From CAZRQL01 sp964602415 (GTDB taxonomy: Bacteria > Bacteroidota > Bacteroidia > Cytophagales > Flammeovirgaceae): a DNA stretch of 64,000 nt. Shown here one piece after another: positions 25,560 through 34,110 of this stretch (positions within the stretch are counted from its first letter, which is position 1; each line of letters starts with the position of its first letter). Location: positions 1-64,000 of the forward strand of contig CAZRQL010000015.1 of assembly GCA_964602415.1 (NCBI GenBank), in the 5' to 3' direction. The notes below the pieces were generated by a model. It made no database searches, was not told the DNA's origin, and saw only the letters and a program-made list of their open reading frames with translations. A program made the translations under genes and the position numbers.

Positions 25560-26336
25560 ATGGGAAAAATCATAGCAATAGCCAATCAAAAAGGCGGTGT
25601 TGGCAAAACCACCACAGCGGTCAATTTAGCGGCAAGTTTGGCTGCTTTAGAGTACAATGCGTTGCTCATTGATGCCGATCCCCAAGCAAATGCCACTTCC
25701 GGCATTGGGTTAGAATTTACTCGTAGTCAAGATAATATCTACGATTGCATGGTCAAAGATATTCATATTGAGAAAGCCATCAAGCCCTCTGCGTATGATT
25801 ATTTGGATGTGGTGCCGTCTCATATTGACTTGGTCGGGGCTGAAGTGGAGATGATAAATATCGCCAATCGAGAGTCAAGGATGAAGCAGGCTCTTGAGCC
25901 TATCAAGAACAAGTACGACTACATACTCATTGATTGTTCGCCTTCTTTGGGGCTTGTTACCGTCAATGCGCTCACTGCGGCAGACTCGGTTATTATTCCC
26001 GTCCAATGCGAATACTACGCTATGGAGGGTTTGGGTAAGTTGCTCAGTACCATCAAAATCATGAACTCAAGATTGAACCCCAACCTTTTGATAGAAGGTA
26101 TTTTGCTTACTATGTACGATGTGAGGGTCAGGCTATCCAATATGGTGGTTGAAGAGGTAAATAAGCACTTCAAAGAGCTTGTTTTTCAGACCATTATACA
26201 GAGAAATATAAAATTGAGCGAAGCCCCCAGCCACAGAAAACCGGTCATTGATTACGATGCAGAAAGCAAAGGCGCGCTCAACTACTTGAACTTGGCACAC
26301 GAAATTATTACTAAAAATAACTTCAGCATTAATTGA
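25560..26336 (+). CDS. parA: Chromosome partitioning ATPase ParA
   Basis: ParA/Soj Walker ATPase of 258 residues that drives chromosome-origin segregation with ParB. Seen: the deviant Walker A KGGVGKTT (residues 11-18) right after the start, ALLIDADPQANATSG, YILIDCSPSLG and the ParA-specific VQCEYYAMEGL. No N-terminal DNA-binding extension, so it is the chromosomal type. parB follows 85 bases later behind its own promoter and hairpin. Presence of parAB suggests the replication origin may not be far, but no origin or clear parS was seen. Confidence 0.97.
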   Translation: MGKIIAIANQKGGVGKTTTAVNLAASLAALEYNALLIDADPQANATSGIGLEFTRSQDNIYDCMVKDIHIEKAIKPSAYDYLDVVPSHIDLVGAEVEMINIANRESRMKQALEPIKNKYDYILIDCSPSLGLVTVNALTAADSVIIPVQCEYYAMEGLGKLLSTIKIMNSRLNPNLLIEGILLTMYDVRVRLSNMVVEEVNKHFKELVFQTIIQRNIKLSEAPSHRKPVIDYDAESKGALNYLNLAHEIITKNNFSIN

Positions 26337-26363
26337 TTGTTAAGCAGATACGTGTTATATTTG
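26333..26363 (+). promoter_or_regulatory. Promoter of parB
   Basis: TTG (26333-26335, overlapping the parA stop), 20 bases, TATATTTG (26356-26363). It predicts a separate parB transcript with a leader of about 55 bases that contains a hairpin (26363-26393). Confidence 0.6.
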
Positions 26364-26393
26364 CCCATTGGTATTTTCCTTTGGGCTTTTTTT
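26363..26393 (+). terminator. Hairpin with T tract between parA and parB
   Basis: GCCCA (26363-26367) pairs with TGGGC (26382-26386); inside, GG pairs with CC across a symmetric TT/TT internal loop, and seven Ts follow (26387-26393). It could end parA transcripts or, lying just after the parB promoter box, act as an attenuator in the parB leader. Confidence 0.6.
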
Positions 26394-26421
26394 ATTTAAA
26401 TAAACTGTTTTTCAAAGAGTT

Positions 26422-27348
26422 ATGTCAGAAAAAGTTTCACTCAAAAAACGAACACAGGGTCTTGGTCGAGGCTTGGATGCGATACTCAGCGATCACGCCC
26501 AAGATGATAGACCCATTGAAAGCCACCCGGCTGCCCCTAACGCCGTTTTTGAAATCCCCATCACATCCATAGAGTCAAATCCGTTTCAACCCCGCACCGA
26601 GTTTTCGCAAGACTCACTCGCCGAACTGGCTGAATCTATTAAGACACAAGGTATTATCCAACCCATTACGGTCAGGCTATTGAGCGCGGGAAAATACCAA
26701 CTCATAGCCGGAGAGCGAAGGTGGAGGGCTTCTCAGATTGCCGGGCTGGCCACCATCCCCGCTTATGTGCGCACAGCCAATGACCAGCAGATGCTCGAAA
26801 TGGCTCTTATTGAGAACATACAGCGCGAAAACCTCAACCCCATAGAGATAGCCCTCAGCTACCAACGTCTCATTGCAGAGTGCAACCTCATCCAAGACCA
26901 ACTCGGGGAAAGAGTAGGAAAAAATCGAGCCACCATAGCCAACTACCTAAGACTCCTGAAATTACCCCCTGAAATCCAACTGGCTCTCAAGAATAACCAG
27001 ATTTCTATGGGGCACGCCAAGGCTTTGCTTGCGTTGGATAAAATTGAAGACGTACTTTTTGTTTTTAAACGTATTTTACTCGAAGAACTTTCTGTCCGAA
27101 AAGTAGAAGAAATAGCCCGTCAGCTTTTATCCCAAAAAGTTCCGCCGCCCCCCGCTCCTCCAAAACCCAAACCTCATACTGGTTTCTCTCACGAAATCAA
27201 GCATTTGCAAAATAGGCTCTCCGGATATTTTGGTACACAAGTCAAAATTAAATCCACAGACGAAGACAAAGGTGAGATTGTGATACCCTATATGTCCACA
27301 GAAGATTTGAATCGAATTTTAGAACTCATTGATAGTGAAAATCTATAA
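26422..27348 (+). CDS. parB: Chromosome partitioning protein ParB
   Basis: CTP-dependent DNA clamp that loads at parS, 308 residues. Seen: the N-terminal ParA-contact peptide KKRTQGLGRGLDAIL, the ParB/Srx fold with the CTP motif GERRWRAS (97-104) and ALIENIQRENLNPIE, a helix-turn-helix (about 160-185: QLGERVGKNRATIANYLRLL), a proline-rich linker (PPPPAPPKPKP) and a C-terminal dimer domain. The next gene overlaps its last 14-20 bases. Confidence 0.97.
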   Translation: MSEKVSLKKRTQGLGRGLDAILSDHAQDDRPIESHPAAPNAVFEIPITSIESNPFQPRTEFSQDSLAELAESIKTQGIIQPITVRLLSAGKYQLIAGERRWRASQIAGLATIPAYVRTANDQQMLEMALIENIQRENLNPIEIALSYQRLIAECNLIQDQLGERVGKNRATIANYLRLLKLPPEIQLALKNNQISMGHAKALLALDKIEDVLFVFKRILLEELSVRKVEEIARQLLSQKVPPPPAPPKPKPHTGFSHEIKHLQNRLSGYFGTQVKIKSTDEDKGEIVIPYMSTEDLNRILELIDSENL

Positions 27349-27877
27349 ATTAGTTTTTGTTCTGCTTTTCTGTTGTTCGTTAGGTTTTTCACAAGACACT
27401 TTGACACACTCTCCCACCAAAGCGGCTCTTTTGGCAGCGGTCTTTCCGGGTGCCGGACAGATTTACAACAAAAAGTATTGGAAACTACCTTTTGTGTACG
27501 GTGGACTTTCTGCCTTGGGCTACACAGCTTTTAGGTACAACGAAGTTTTTGTTCAGTACAGTCAAGCCATTATCGCTCAGGAAGATAACGACCCCTTTAC
27601 GCTGGTGTCTGATCCGCTTCTCAACGGGAATGTGGATGGCTTAAAGCGCGTCAGAGACCAAGCACGTCGCAACCGAGATTATTTTACGATTCTTACCTTG
27701 TTGTTTTATGGCATAACCGTGGTGGACGCCACTGTCGATGCTCACTTCAAGGATTTTGATGTGAGCCCCAAGCTATCTATGAAAATAAAACCGTCTATCC
27801 AAACCGTACCCTATTGCCCGCAACAGCCTTCCGTGGGCTTGTCAGTCGTGCTGAAGTTTAAAAACTCAATCCGCTGA
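27335..27877 (+). CDS. DUF5683-family exported membrane protein
   Basis: About 180 residues with a signal peptide (VFVLLFCCSLGFSQ), then a conserved segment KAALLAAVFPGAGQIYNKKYWKLPFVYGGL typical of DUF5683 and, near the C-terminus, a TM-like stretch followed by VVDATVDAHFKDFDVS. The gene order parA-parB-DUF5683 is common in Bacteroidota, but the function is unknown. It overlaps the end of parB; GTG 27335 and TTG 27329 are both possible starts and differ by two residues. Confidence 0.85.
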   Translation: MKIYKLVFVLLFCCSLGFSQDTLTHSPTKAALLAAVFPGAGQIYNKKYWKLPFVYGGLSALGYTAFRYNEVFVQYSQAIIAQEDNDPFTLVSDPLLNGNVDGLKRVRDQARRNRDYFTILTLLFYGITVVDATVDAHFKDFDVSPKLSMKIKPSIQTVPYCPQQPSVGLSVVLKFKNSIR

Positions 27878-27946
27878 GGCATCCAACTTATTGTCGAAAT
27901 CAGTAATATATTCAAAAACAGTGTTTTGAAATTAGTTTCTTTTATT

Positions 27947-28621
27947 TTAAAAATTGACTTCTTCGAGTTTTCGGGGCAATTGGTTTTGCAATCGGTAGCC
28001 ATCGGGCAAATCCGAACCAAAGGCCACAATTGCTTTTTCGATAACCTGCTTGGCTTGTTGGTAGAGGGAATTCAAACTGTCAATTCTTTCATGGGTAGTG
28101 GCATGCCTTTGTGTTTTTTGTGCCTCCAGTCTTTGGTAGGCTTGCTGAAATTCAACGGCTGCAACTGTCATACTATCAAGTAGTTGTTCATTTGCGCCCG
28201 ATGCCAATAAAGATTCTCTGTATTGTTGGGTTGCCTGAGAAAACTCGTTCATGAACTCAATATGTTTGGGGAGTGCATGACAGGAAGGCTCATAGTCGTT
28301 GATTCTAAATTGGTTTTGAACAACCAAATTTCCCTTGAAAGCCTTCTGCACAAAGAAGCGCACTTTTCTATAAGCCGATACGCATTTTTCTTCGATACGA
28401 TGGAGTTCGGCAGTCATATTTCCCAAGTGCTCCACGATTTGTTTGTCACTGGGGTATCTTTTGGCTTGTTCTAATTGCGTTTCAAGTCGGTCGATTTTCT
28501 CGGTTATTTCCGAATCAAACTCTGCAAGTATTGCCAAATCTTTGCGAGCTTGCTCTAAAAGTACGCCCACAAAACTCAACATCTCCGTATCACTGATTTT
28601 GTAGAGTCTATTTGTATTCAT
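27947..28621 (-). CDS. Hypothetical helical protein
   Basis: 224 residues, no signal peptide and no family I recognise. The sequence is almost entirely helix-forming with heptad-like runs (EITEKIDRLETQLEQAKRY, EFQQAYQRLEAQKTQR), so a coiled-coil or four-helix-bundle protein is likely. A central NDYEPSCHALPKHIEFMNEF could be a contact loop. It is encoded alone between DUF5683 (convergent) and surE (divergent). Confidence 0.7.
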   Translation of the reverse strand: MNTNRLYKISDTEMLSFVGVLLEQARKDLAILAEFDSEITEKIDRLETQLEQAKRYPSDKQIVEHLGNMTAELHRIEEKCVSAYRKVRFFVQKAFKGNLVVQNQFRINDYEPSCHALPKHIEFMNEFSQATQQYRESLLASGANEQLLDSMTVAAVEFQQAYQRLEAQKTQRHATTHERIDSLNSLYQQAKQVIEKAIVAFGSDLPDGYRLQNQLPRKLEEVNF

Positions 28622-28744
28622 GAGTTTTTAGATTTTTGTTCCTACACAAAGATTACAAAAAACACGTTACAATCGTTTGCAAAAGAGAAATTTTTTGTCT
28701 TTTTTCAACCAAAGCCGACAAATTTTTTTGGCTTAAAGTCTGCG

Positions 28745-28752
28745 TATATTTG
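28745..28752 (+). promoter_or_regulatory. TAnnTTTG -7 box directly before surE
   Basis: TATATTTG ends four bases before the surE ATG at 28757, the same arrangement as at tatC and the porin gene. A TTTG at 28727-28730 is only 14 bases upstream, shorter than the usual spacing. Suggests a leaderless or near-leaderless surE-ftsX transcript. Confidence 0.5.
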
Positions 28753-28756
28753 TGGC

Positions 28757-29542
28757 ATGAAAACCAAAAAACCGCTGATTTTAGTCAGCAACGACGATGG
28801 CATTACCTCCAAGGGGATAAGAGTTTTGGTGGAGTTGGCCTCTCAGGTAGGTGATGTGATAGTAGTAGCCCCCAATAGTCCTCAGTCGGGTATGGGGCAC
28901 GCCATCACAATCAACGACCCCTTAAAGGTCTATGCTTCAGATATTTTTGGAGGGATTGAATCGTACGAATGCTCGGGAACTCCTGCCGATTGTATCAAGT
29001 TTGCCAAAAATCACTTGCTCAAAACCCGCTCCATTCCCGATTTGGTGGTTTCTGGTGTCAATCATGGCAGCAATACTTCGGTGAGCGTGTTGTACTCGGG
29101 TACAATGTCCGCAGCCATTGAGGCGGCCATTGAAGGCATGCCGGCTATTGGTTTTTCTCTTTGTGATTATGACCACAATGCTGATTTTGACCATATTGGT
29201 AAGTGGGTTCTTCACATCATGCAGCAGACGCTGGAAAATGGCTTTTCTCAGGGCATAGCCCTCAATGTCAATTTTCCCAAAAAGCAAAGCAGCCCTATCG
29301 AAGGAGTCAAGGTATGCAGACAGGCAGATGCCAAGTGGGTGGAGGAGTTCGATGAGCGTACAGACCCTTATGGTAGGAAATATCTTTGGCTCTCAGGCTA
29401 TTTTCAAAACCAAGACAGGGGAGAAGATACCGATATTTGGGCAATAGAAAACAATTTTGCTTCTATTGTTCCGGTAAGCTACGATATGACAGCACACTAC
29501 GCGATTGCAGAGCTAAACAAAACATGGTCTTTAGAAATTTAA
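28757..29542 (+). CDS. surE: 5'/3'-nucleotidase SurE
   Basis: Metal-dependent nucleoside monophosphatase of 261 residues. Seen: ILVSNDDGI at residues 8-16 with the metal-binding Asp pair D13-D14, VVAPNSPQSGMGHAIT, CSGTPADCIKFA and LVVSGVNHGSNTS with the conserved Asn. ftsX starts ten bases after the stop, so the two form an operon by spacing. Confidence 0.97.
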   Translation: MKTKKPLILVSNDDGITSKGIRVLVELASQVGDVIVVAPNSPQSGMGHAITINDPLKVYASDIFGGIESYECSGTPADCIKFAKNHLLKTRSIPDLVVSGVNHGSNTSVSVLYSGTMSAAIEAAIEGMPAIGFSLCDYDHNADFDHIGKWVLHIMQQTLENGFSQGIALNVNFPKKQSSPIEGVKVCRQADAKWVEEFDERTDPYGRKYLWLSGYFQNQDRGEDTDIWAIENNFASIVPVSYDMTAHYAIAELNKTWSLEI

Positions 29543-29551
29543 GCCCTCACT

Positions 29552-30421
29552 ATGGCACAGCAAAACCCTACACATGGATACTATCCATACTTTAATGTGG
29601 TCTTTTCCATGAGCATTGCATTGTTTGTGTTGGGGTTTTTTTTGACCGTTTTGATGCTGGTACACGAACTGCTGGAGCAGCGCAAAAGTCAAATAGAAGT
29701 GCAAGTAATGCTGGTAGGGGAGAAAACAGAGGCTGAAATCCAACTTATTAAGAATTGGATTGCCCAAAAACCATTTGTCAATCCCGATAGAATCAGGTTT
29801 GTCCACAAAGATTCTTCTGCCAATGTATTGATGAAAACTGACAAACAAGATTTTATCAAAATACTGGGAGTCAATCCATTGAAAGATGCTTTGATGGTGG
29901 GCATTTTGCCGCAATACGACTCAAAAGCCCATTTTGACACTATCAAAGCCCAATTGAGCCACATACCGGGGGTTTATGAGGTTGAGCTTCCCTTAGCCCA
30001 AATCGAGGAAATCAACGCGGCTGTCAGCAAATTAGGTTTTTTTGTATCTGCTATGGTGCTGATTTTTATGATGGTAACAGTTTTTCTCATACACAACGCA
30101 GTCAAATTGGCTCTTTTTTCCCAAAGGTTTTTGATACGTTCCATGAAACTTGTGGGGGCTACCCATACGTTTATAGTGATGCCTTTTGTCAAAAGAGGAG
30201 TTTGGCAAGGACTTATTTCAGGGATTTTGGCAGGCGGATTTTTGATAGTGCTGGTATTGTACTTCTCAATATATTATCCTGAGATTTTGTCTATTGTGGA
30301 TTTTTTTAGGTTTTTCTTGATTTTGCTTATTGACATTTGCGTTGGAGTAGTGGTAGGGGCGATAGCAACCTGGTATTCTGCCAATCATTTTTTGTCAATG
30401 GAACTTGATGAGCTTTATTGA
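29552..30421 (+). CDS. ftsX: Cell-division permease-like protein FtsX
   Basis: Inner-membrane partner of the FtsE ATPase, which controls peptidoglycan hydrolases at the septum. 289 residues, four spans (about 16-45, 175-200, 225-250, 262-285), a periplasmic domain between spans 1 and 2 (VQVMLVGEKTEAEIQLIK... DALMVGILP) and the FtsX-type loop FLIRSMKLVGATHTFIVMPF before span 3. ftsE is not in the window, as is frequent in Bacteroidota, where the two genes are unlinked. Confidence 0.93.
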   Translation: MAQQNPTHGYYPYFNVVFSMSIALFVLGFFLTVLMLVHELLEQRKSQIEVQVMLVGEKTEAEIQLIKNWIAQKPFVNPDRIRFVHKDSSANVLMKTDKQDFIKILGVNPLKDALMVGILPQYDSKAHFDTIKAQLSHIPGVYEVELPLAQIEEINAAVSKLGFFVSAMVLIFMMVTVFLIHNAVKLALFSQRFLIRSMKLVGATHTFIVMPFVKRGVWQGLISGILAGGFLIVLVLYFSIYYPEILSIVDFFRFFLILLIDICVGVVVGAIATWYSANHFLSMELDELY

Positions 30422-30489
30422 TAATATTGACTTTCAATGTTTTGTAACTTATTGAGAGCCGCTAATTTTTTATTGAAACAAAATTTTTC

Positions 30490-31185
30490 ATGATTCCGTA
30501 CTTTCTCAATCCTATTGAGCCTATTTTTCCTGACCCCGAACTGGCAGCAGAGACGGGATTGTTGGCTTACGGGGGTAATTTAGAGATACAAACTCTGTTG
30601 TTGGCTTACCAAAAAGGGATTTTTCCTTGGTACTCACCCGGAGACCATTATTTGTGGTGGTCGCCGGATCCAAGGTGTATTTTTGAGATTGGGGGGGTGT
30701 ATCGTAGCAAGAGCATGTCAAAAATAATTGAAAAAAACGTATTCCAAATTAAGATTGATACTGCTTTTAGAGAGGTGGTTTTAAACTGTAGGCATATTGA
30801 AAGGGCAGGTCAGGATGGCAGTTGGATAGACAGTGAACTGCAAAAGGCTTACAGCAAGCTACACGGTTTGGGGTATGCTCATTCGGTGGAGTGTTGGCAG
30901 GATGGCAAACTGGTAGGAGGCTTGTTTGGGGTAGCCATGGGAAAGGTTTTTTTTGGTGAAAGTATGTTTAGCACGGTTTCAAATGCTTCTAAAACAGCTC
31001 TTTTGGCCTTGGACAATTATTTGAAATCTGAGAATTATGATATGATAGATTGCCAACTATACAATGAGCATTTGGCTTCGCTGGGTGCAAAATTGATACC
31101 CCGCAAGGAGTTTTTGGATAGGTTGCGCAGGGCATTGCCAGCGGATAGCAATCTGTGGCCTAAAGGCAGTTATGAGTTCCGCTAA
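30490..31185 (+). CDS. aat: Leucyl/phenylalanyl-tRNA--protein transferase
   Basis: Adds Leu or Phe to the N-terminus of proteins beginning with Arg or Lys, marking them for ClpAP (N-degron pathway). Seen: LLAYGGNL, LLAYQKGIFPWYSPGD, LWWSPDPRCIF, the acetyltransferase-like VGGLFGVAMGKVFFGESMFS and IDCQLYNEHLASLGA. The 231-residue length equals that of the E. coli enzyme. Stands alone 68 bases after ftsX. Confidence 0.96.
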   Translation: MIPYFLNPIEPIFPDPELAAETGLLAYGGNLEIQTLLLAYQKGIFPWYSPGDHYLWWSPDPRCIFEIGGVYRSKSMSKIIEKNVFQIKIDTAFREVVLNCRHIERAGQDGSWIDSELQKAYSKLHGLGYAHSVECWQDGKLVGGLFGVAMGKVFFGESMFSTVSNASKTALLALDNYLKSENYDMIDCQLYNEHLASLGAKLIPRKEFLDRLRRALPADSNLWPKGSYEFR

Positions 31186-31204
31186 ATTTTTTCATTAACA
31201 TTTA

Positions 31205-31231
31205 TTGTGCAAACTCATTTACTTAATTTTG
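31205..31231 (+). promoter_or_regulatory. Candidate promoter of the TPR gene
   Basis: TTG (31205-31207), 16 bases, TAATTTTG (31224-31231), then 24 bases to the ATG at 31256. Spacing is slightly short of the usual range. Confidence 0.45.
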
Positions 31232-31255
31232 TAAATAAGTATTGAAGGAAGTTTT

Positions 31256-32578
31256 ATGGGTTTTATTTTTCGTTGTGGATTGGTTGTTTGTTGGGGTATT
31301 TCCCCTTGGCTTCGGGCGCAAGAGGTGTCAGTCTCTCATATTTTTGCCAAAGCGGAGGGCTTTAGAACCAAAGGAATGTTTGTTGAGGCTTTAACAGAGT
31401 ACGACAGGGCTACCGTTTTAGATCCCAAAAATGCTGATTATTTCTATTACAAAGGTTATTGTGCTTTTCAGCTCAAAGACTACGGTCTTGCCGCGGCCTC
31501 TTTGCAGCAATGCCTAATCTTAAAACCCAATCATGTATTGGCTCAAAAAGTGCTCATTCGGCTTTATGCTCAAATTGGGGACAAACCCAAACAAAAAGAA
31601 GCCCTGCAAACTGCCATTCAGATTGTGTCAAATGAAGATGAAAAGTATGAACTCTACAAGGAAGCGATTGCCTTGAGCTTTGAGACAGACGACTACGACA
31701 AAACACTTGATTTGATAGCCAAAGCCCAACAGCTCAACTTGGGGCGCAGTGATTTAGAACTAACTTATATCCAAGCATCTATATACAACTCCAGAGGAGA
31801 CTACTCCCAAGCCGTTGATTTGATGAACCGAACCATTGAACTCTTCAAGACCAAAGACCCTGAGCGAACTGCCAAATTTTACTACGAACTCGGCTACGGC
31901 CTACACCGTTTGGGGCACTACAAAGAGTCTATTGAAGTGCTCAAAAATGCCAATTACGGCAAGTACAAAGCCTTGGTAGCCAAACTAAATCCCTCTTATT
32001 ACTTGCAGGCAGCCATCTGTTACATGAATATCAACGACTTTGAGCTAAGCAAAAACTATTTGCTCAAGGCCTTGAAAATGAAGCCCGAATTTTCTACCGC
32101 TTACCTGAATTTGGGTAAAATTGCCGAAAGGGAAGCCGACCAATCCGAAGCCATAGAGTACTACAAAAACGCACTACAAGGAGAGAAAAATGACCAACGG
32201 ATAGCTTCAATTTACGAAAACCTCGCACAACTCTATTTGGATAACCGCTTCTACGACAAAGCCATTGAGTCTTGTGATGAATACTTGAAAATCAACCCCA
32301 AAAACTACACGATACTGTTTCAAAAAGCTATTGCCCTCTACAAAAAGGAAAACTACCCCCAAGCCATCAGTATTCTCGAAACCATTTCCAATATTACCAC
32401 ACTTGACGAATACACGCGGAGTAAGTTTTATTTTGCGCTCGGCGTAGCCTACATACATTATGAAAAATCGGCTGATGCCCAGAGGGCGTTGCGCAATGTG
32501 GTCAGTGAGACTTTCAAAGGGGTAGCCCAAATTTTAATCGAAGAACTTATCCTAAAAACCAATAGCGTGGCTCGCTGA
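31256..32578 (+). CDS. Exported TPR-repeat protein
   Basis: 440 residues with a signal peptide ending in WLRAQ and then about ten tetratricopeptide repeats (for example FYYKGYCAFQLKDYGLAAAS, AYLNLGKIAEREADQSEAIE, YENLAQLYLDNRFYDKAIE). It should act as a periplasmic protein-protein scaffold; no catalytic domain is present. Its stop overlaps the ATG of the DUF5522 gene (TGATG), so the two are probably translated together. Confidence 0.88.
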   Translation: MGFIFRCGLVVCWGISPWLRAQEVSVSHIFAKAEGFRTKGMFVEALTEYDRATVLDPKNADYFYYKGYCAFQLKDYGLAAASLQQCLILKPNHVLAQKVLIRLYAQIGDKPKQKEALQTAIQIVSNEDEKYELYKEAIALSFETDDYDKTLDLIAKAQQLNLGRSDLELTYIQASIYNSRGDYSQAVDLMNRTIELFKTKDPERTAKFYYELGYGLHRLGHYKESIEVLKNANYGKYKALVAKLNPSYYLQAAICYMNINDFELSKNYLLKALKMKPEFSTAYLNLGKIAEREADQSEAIEYYKNALQGEKNDQRIASIYENLAQLYLDNRFYDKAIESCDEYLKINPKNYTILFQKAIALYKKENYPQAISILETISNITTLDEYTRSKFYFALGVAYIHYEKSADAQRALRNVVSETFKGVAQILIEELILKTNSVAR

Positions 32579-32724
32579 TGCAACAACTCAAAGAGGGTCT
32601 CGATTTTTACATCGAAAATGGGTACTACGTTTTTACGGAGCACTATTTGCGCAAGCGGGGCTACTGCTGCAAAAATGGTTGCAGGCATTGTCCTTATGGC
32701 TACAAGAACAAAAATAAGTCTTGA
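32578..32724 (+). CDS. Small DUF5522-family cysteine-rich protein
   Basis: A 48-residue protein with ATG overlapping the TPR gene stop by one base (TGATG). The second half is the family signature YVFTEHYLRKRGYCC followed by KNGCRHCPYGYK: four cysteines arranged as a CC pair, then CxxxC-like spacing, plus a histidine, a likely metal-binding knuckle. Small proteins with this GYCC...CRHCPYG ending recur in Bacteroidota as DUF5522; function unknown. It ends one base before the stop of the convergent membrane-protein gene. Confidence 0.85.
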   Translation: MQQLKEGLDFYIENGYYVFTEHYLRKRGYCCKNGCRHCPYGYKNKNKS

Positions 32725-32725
32725 G

Positions 32726-34027
32726 TTACTTGAGCCTGTAATACAGTTGGATGATAGCCAATCCAAAAAAAGGCATGATGGGGATTTTGAATCTGGCCAA
32801 TGCCCCAAAATTGATGGCCACAAACCCCACTCCTGCCCCCATCACCACCGTAAATAGCACGCAAAAGGTAAATAGTGGACTTTGAATTAAACGAGTCAGA
32901 AATCCCCAAATTCCCACCCGAATCAAAGCCAAAATACTTAGTACCAAATAAGTAAGGCTTTCTAATGCACTCAGCAGTACCACCGGAGAGCCTCGTGTTT
33001 CCCAAATAAAAGGGCGGTAAAGCGTTACAAACAGTGCCGCAGGGAGTTTGCGGATGATTCCGGCACGGGTGTACTCCACCTCACCCAGACTGTATGTTGT
33101 GCCGCCGGCTATTCGCCCATGATCCACGTGAAAGCCTTCAATCTTTGACATGATGTTTTTTTCGGAACTGAACAATTCACTTGAAGCCAATAGGCTTCCA
33201 ACGGCAAAATATCCCCCCAAACCAAACAAAATCAGTAGGATAGGCACGGCGATTACTTTGATGAATATGGATTTGATGCTTTTTTGATAGCTCAGAAATA
33301 AAAAAGTAAACAAGCCGGGTAGTATGAAGAACAGGATATAAGGTTTGATTACGTAAATCATGTACGCATTGACAATAAGCGCAAAAGACCAAACAAGGAT
33401 ATTTTTTCTCCAGATGCCGATATTGGTAGCGGCTGCAAAAACAAAACAAGCCGCTCCCATAGTCAAGGTATCTTTCATCAAAGCCGAACCCCAAAATATT
33501 GAAGAAGGCGAAAAAAAGAAAGCCAAAAATATGACAAAGATATGTTTGGGGTAGAGTTTGCATACACTCTCAAAGGCTTTCCACATACCCAAAAAACAAT
33601 AACTTCCGAAGCCCCAAGCCGATACCATGTAGGTCTTTGCTCCTATGATGGCAAAAAGAGAGGCTATTTTTACCGTAGTAAACTCTTCCGAGTTCCTAAA
33701 ATAGGAAAATCCGGTAAAACGAACGGTATCCCAGTGGTATTCCAATGGCTTGAGCCACAGTATTTTTAGGTATAGTAAGGGGTTGTAGAAAAAAGCATCG
33801 GCAAGATGATCAGCTCCTATTTGGTAGTAGAAGGTATCTCCACCCCCGTAGTAAAATTTGTAAACCATCACAAAAGCTATGGCTCCCAATATTTTTGTGG
33901 ATAAAGCGGGATAGAAGTAGCCTTTTAAGGCAGGTAGTGTATTTTTTTTTACAGCCCCCAGTGCCAATATGAACAGCAGCAAAAATAGCGGCGCGATGGT
34001 TAAATCTTTGACAGTGAGCAAACCCAA
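32726..34027 (-). CDS. Polytopic membrane protein, unrecognised (possible GT-C/Wzy-like)
   Basis: 433 residues with about ten hydrophobic spans. A short conserved-looking loop FYYGGGDTFYYQIGA after the second span, and FSPSSIFWGSALMKDTLTMG in mid-protein, recall EpsG/Wzy polymerases and GT-C glycosyltransferases, but this is pattern resemblance only. The first codon must be TTG 34027 or a nearby TTG, since no ATG is available; a TAGTTTTG box lies 12 bases upstream (34047-34040). It is not flanked by polysaccharide genes. Confidence 0.75.
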   Translation of the reverse strand: MGLLTVKDLTIAPLFLLLFILALGAVKKNTLPALKGYFYPALSTKILGAIAFVMVYKFYYGGGDTFYYQIGADHLADAFFYNPLLYLKILWLKPLEYHWDTVRFTGFSYFRNSEEFTTVKIASLFAIIGAKTYMVSAWGFGSYCFLGMWKAFESVCKLYPKHIFVIFLAFFFSPSSIFWGSALMKDTLTMGAACFVFAAATNIGIWRKNILVWSFALIVNAYMIYVIKPYILFFILPGLFTFLFLSYQKSIKSIFIKVIAVPILLILFGLGGYFAVGSLLASSELFSSEKNIMSKIEGFHVDHGRIAGGTTYSLGEVEYTRAGIIRKLPAALFVTLYRPFIWETRGSPVVLLSALESLTYLVLSILALIRVGIWGFLTRLIQSPLFTFCVLFTVVMGAGVGFVAINFGALARFKIPIMPFFGLAIIQLYYRLK

Positions 34028-34083
34028 TTGTATTTACCACAAAACTATAAACTATGTCCACATAGAGAATCATCGTTTGGTTT

Positions 34084-34091
34084 TAGATTTG
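34084..34091 (+). promoter_or_regulatory. -7 box of the nfu-rnhA transcript
   Basis: TAGATTTG matches TAnnTTTG and lies 19 bases before the ATG at 34111. No matching -33 element was seen. Confidence 0.45.
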
Positions 34092-34110
34092 CAAAAAATA
34101 TCAAATCATT

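Noticed and set aside
33120..33135. parS-like site TGATCCACGTGAAAGC
   Set aside because: Only 12 of 16 positions match the parS consensus, it lies inside a coding region, and no second copy was seen near parAB.
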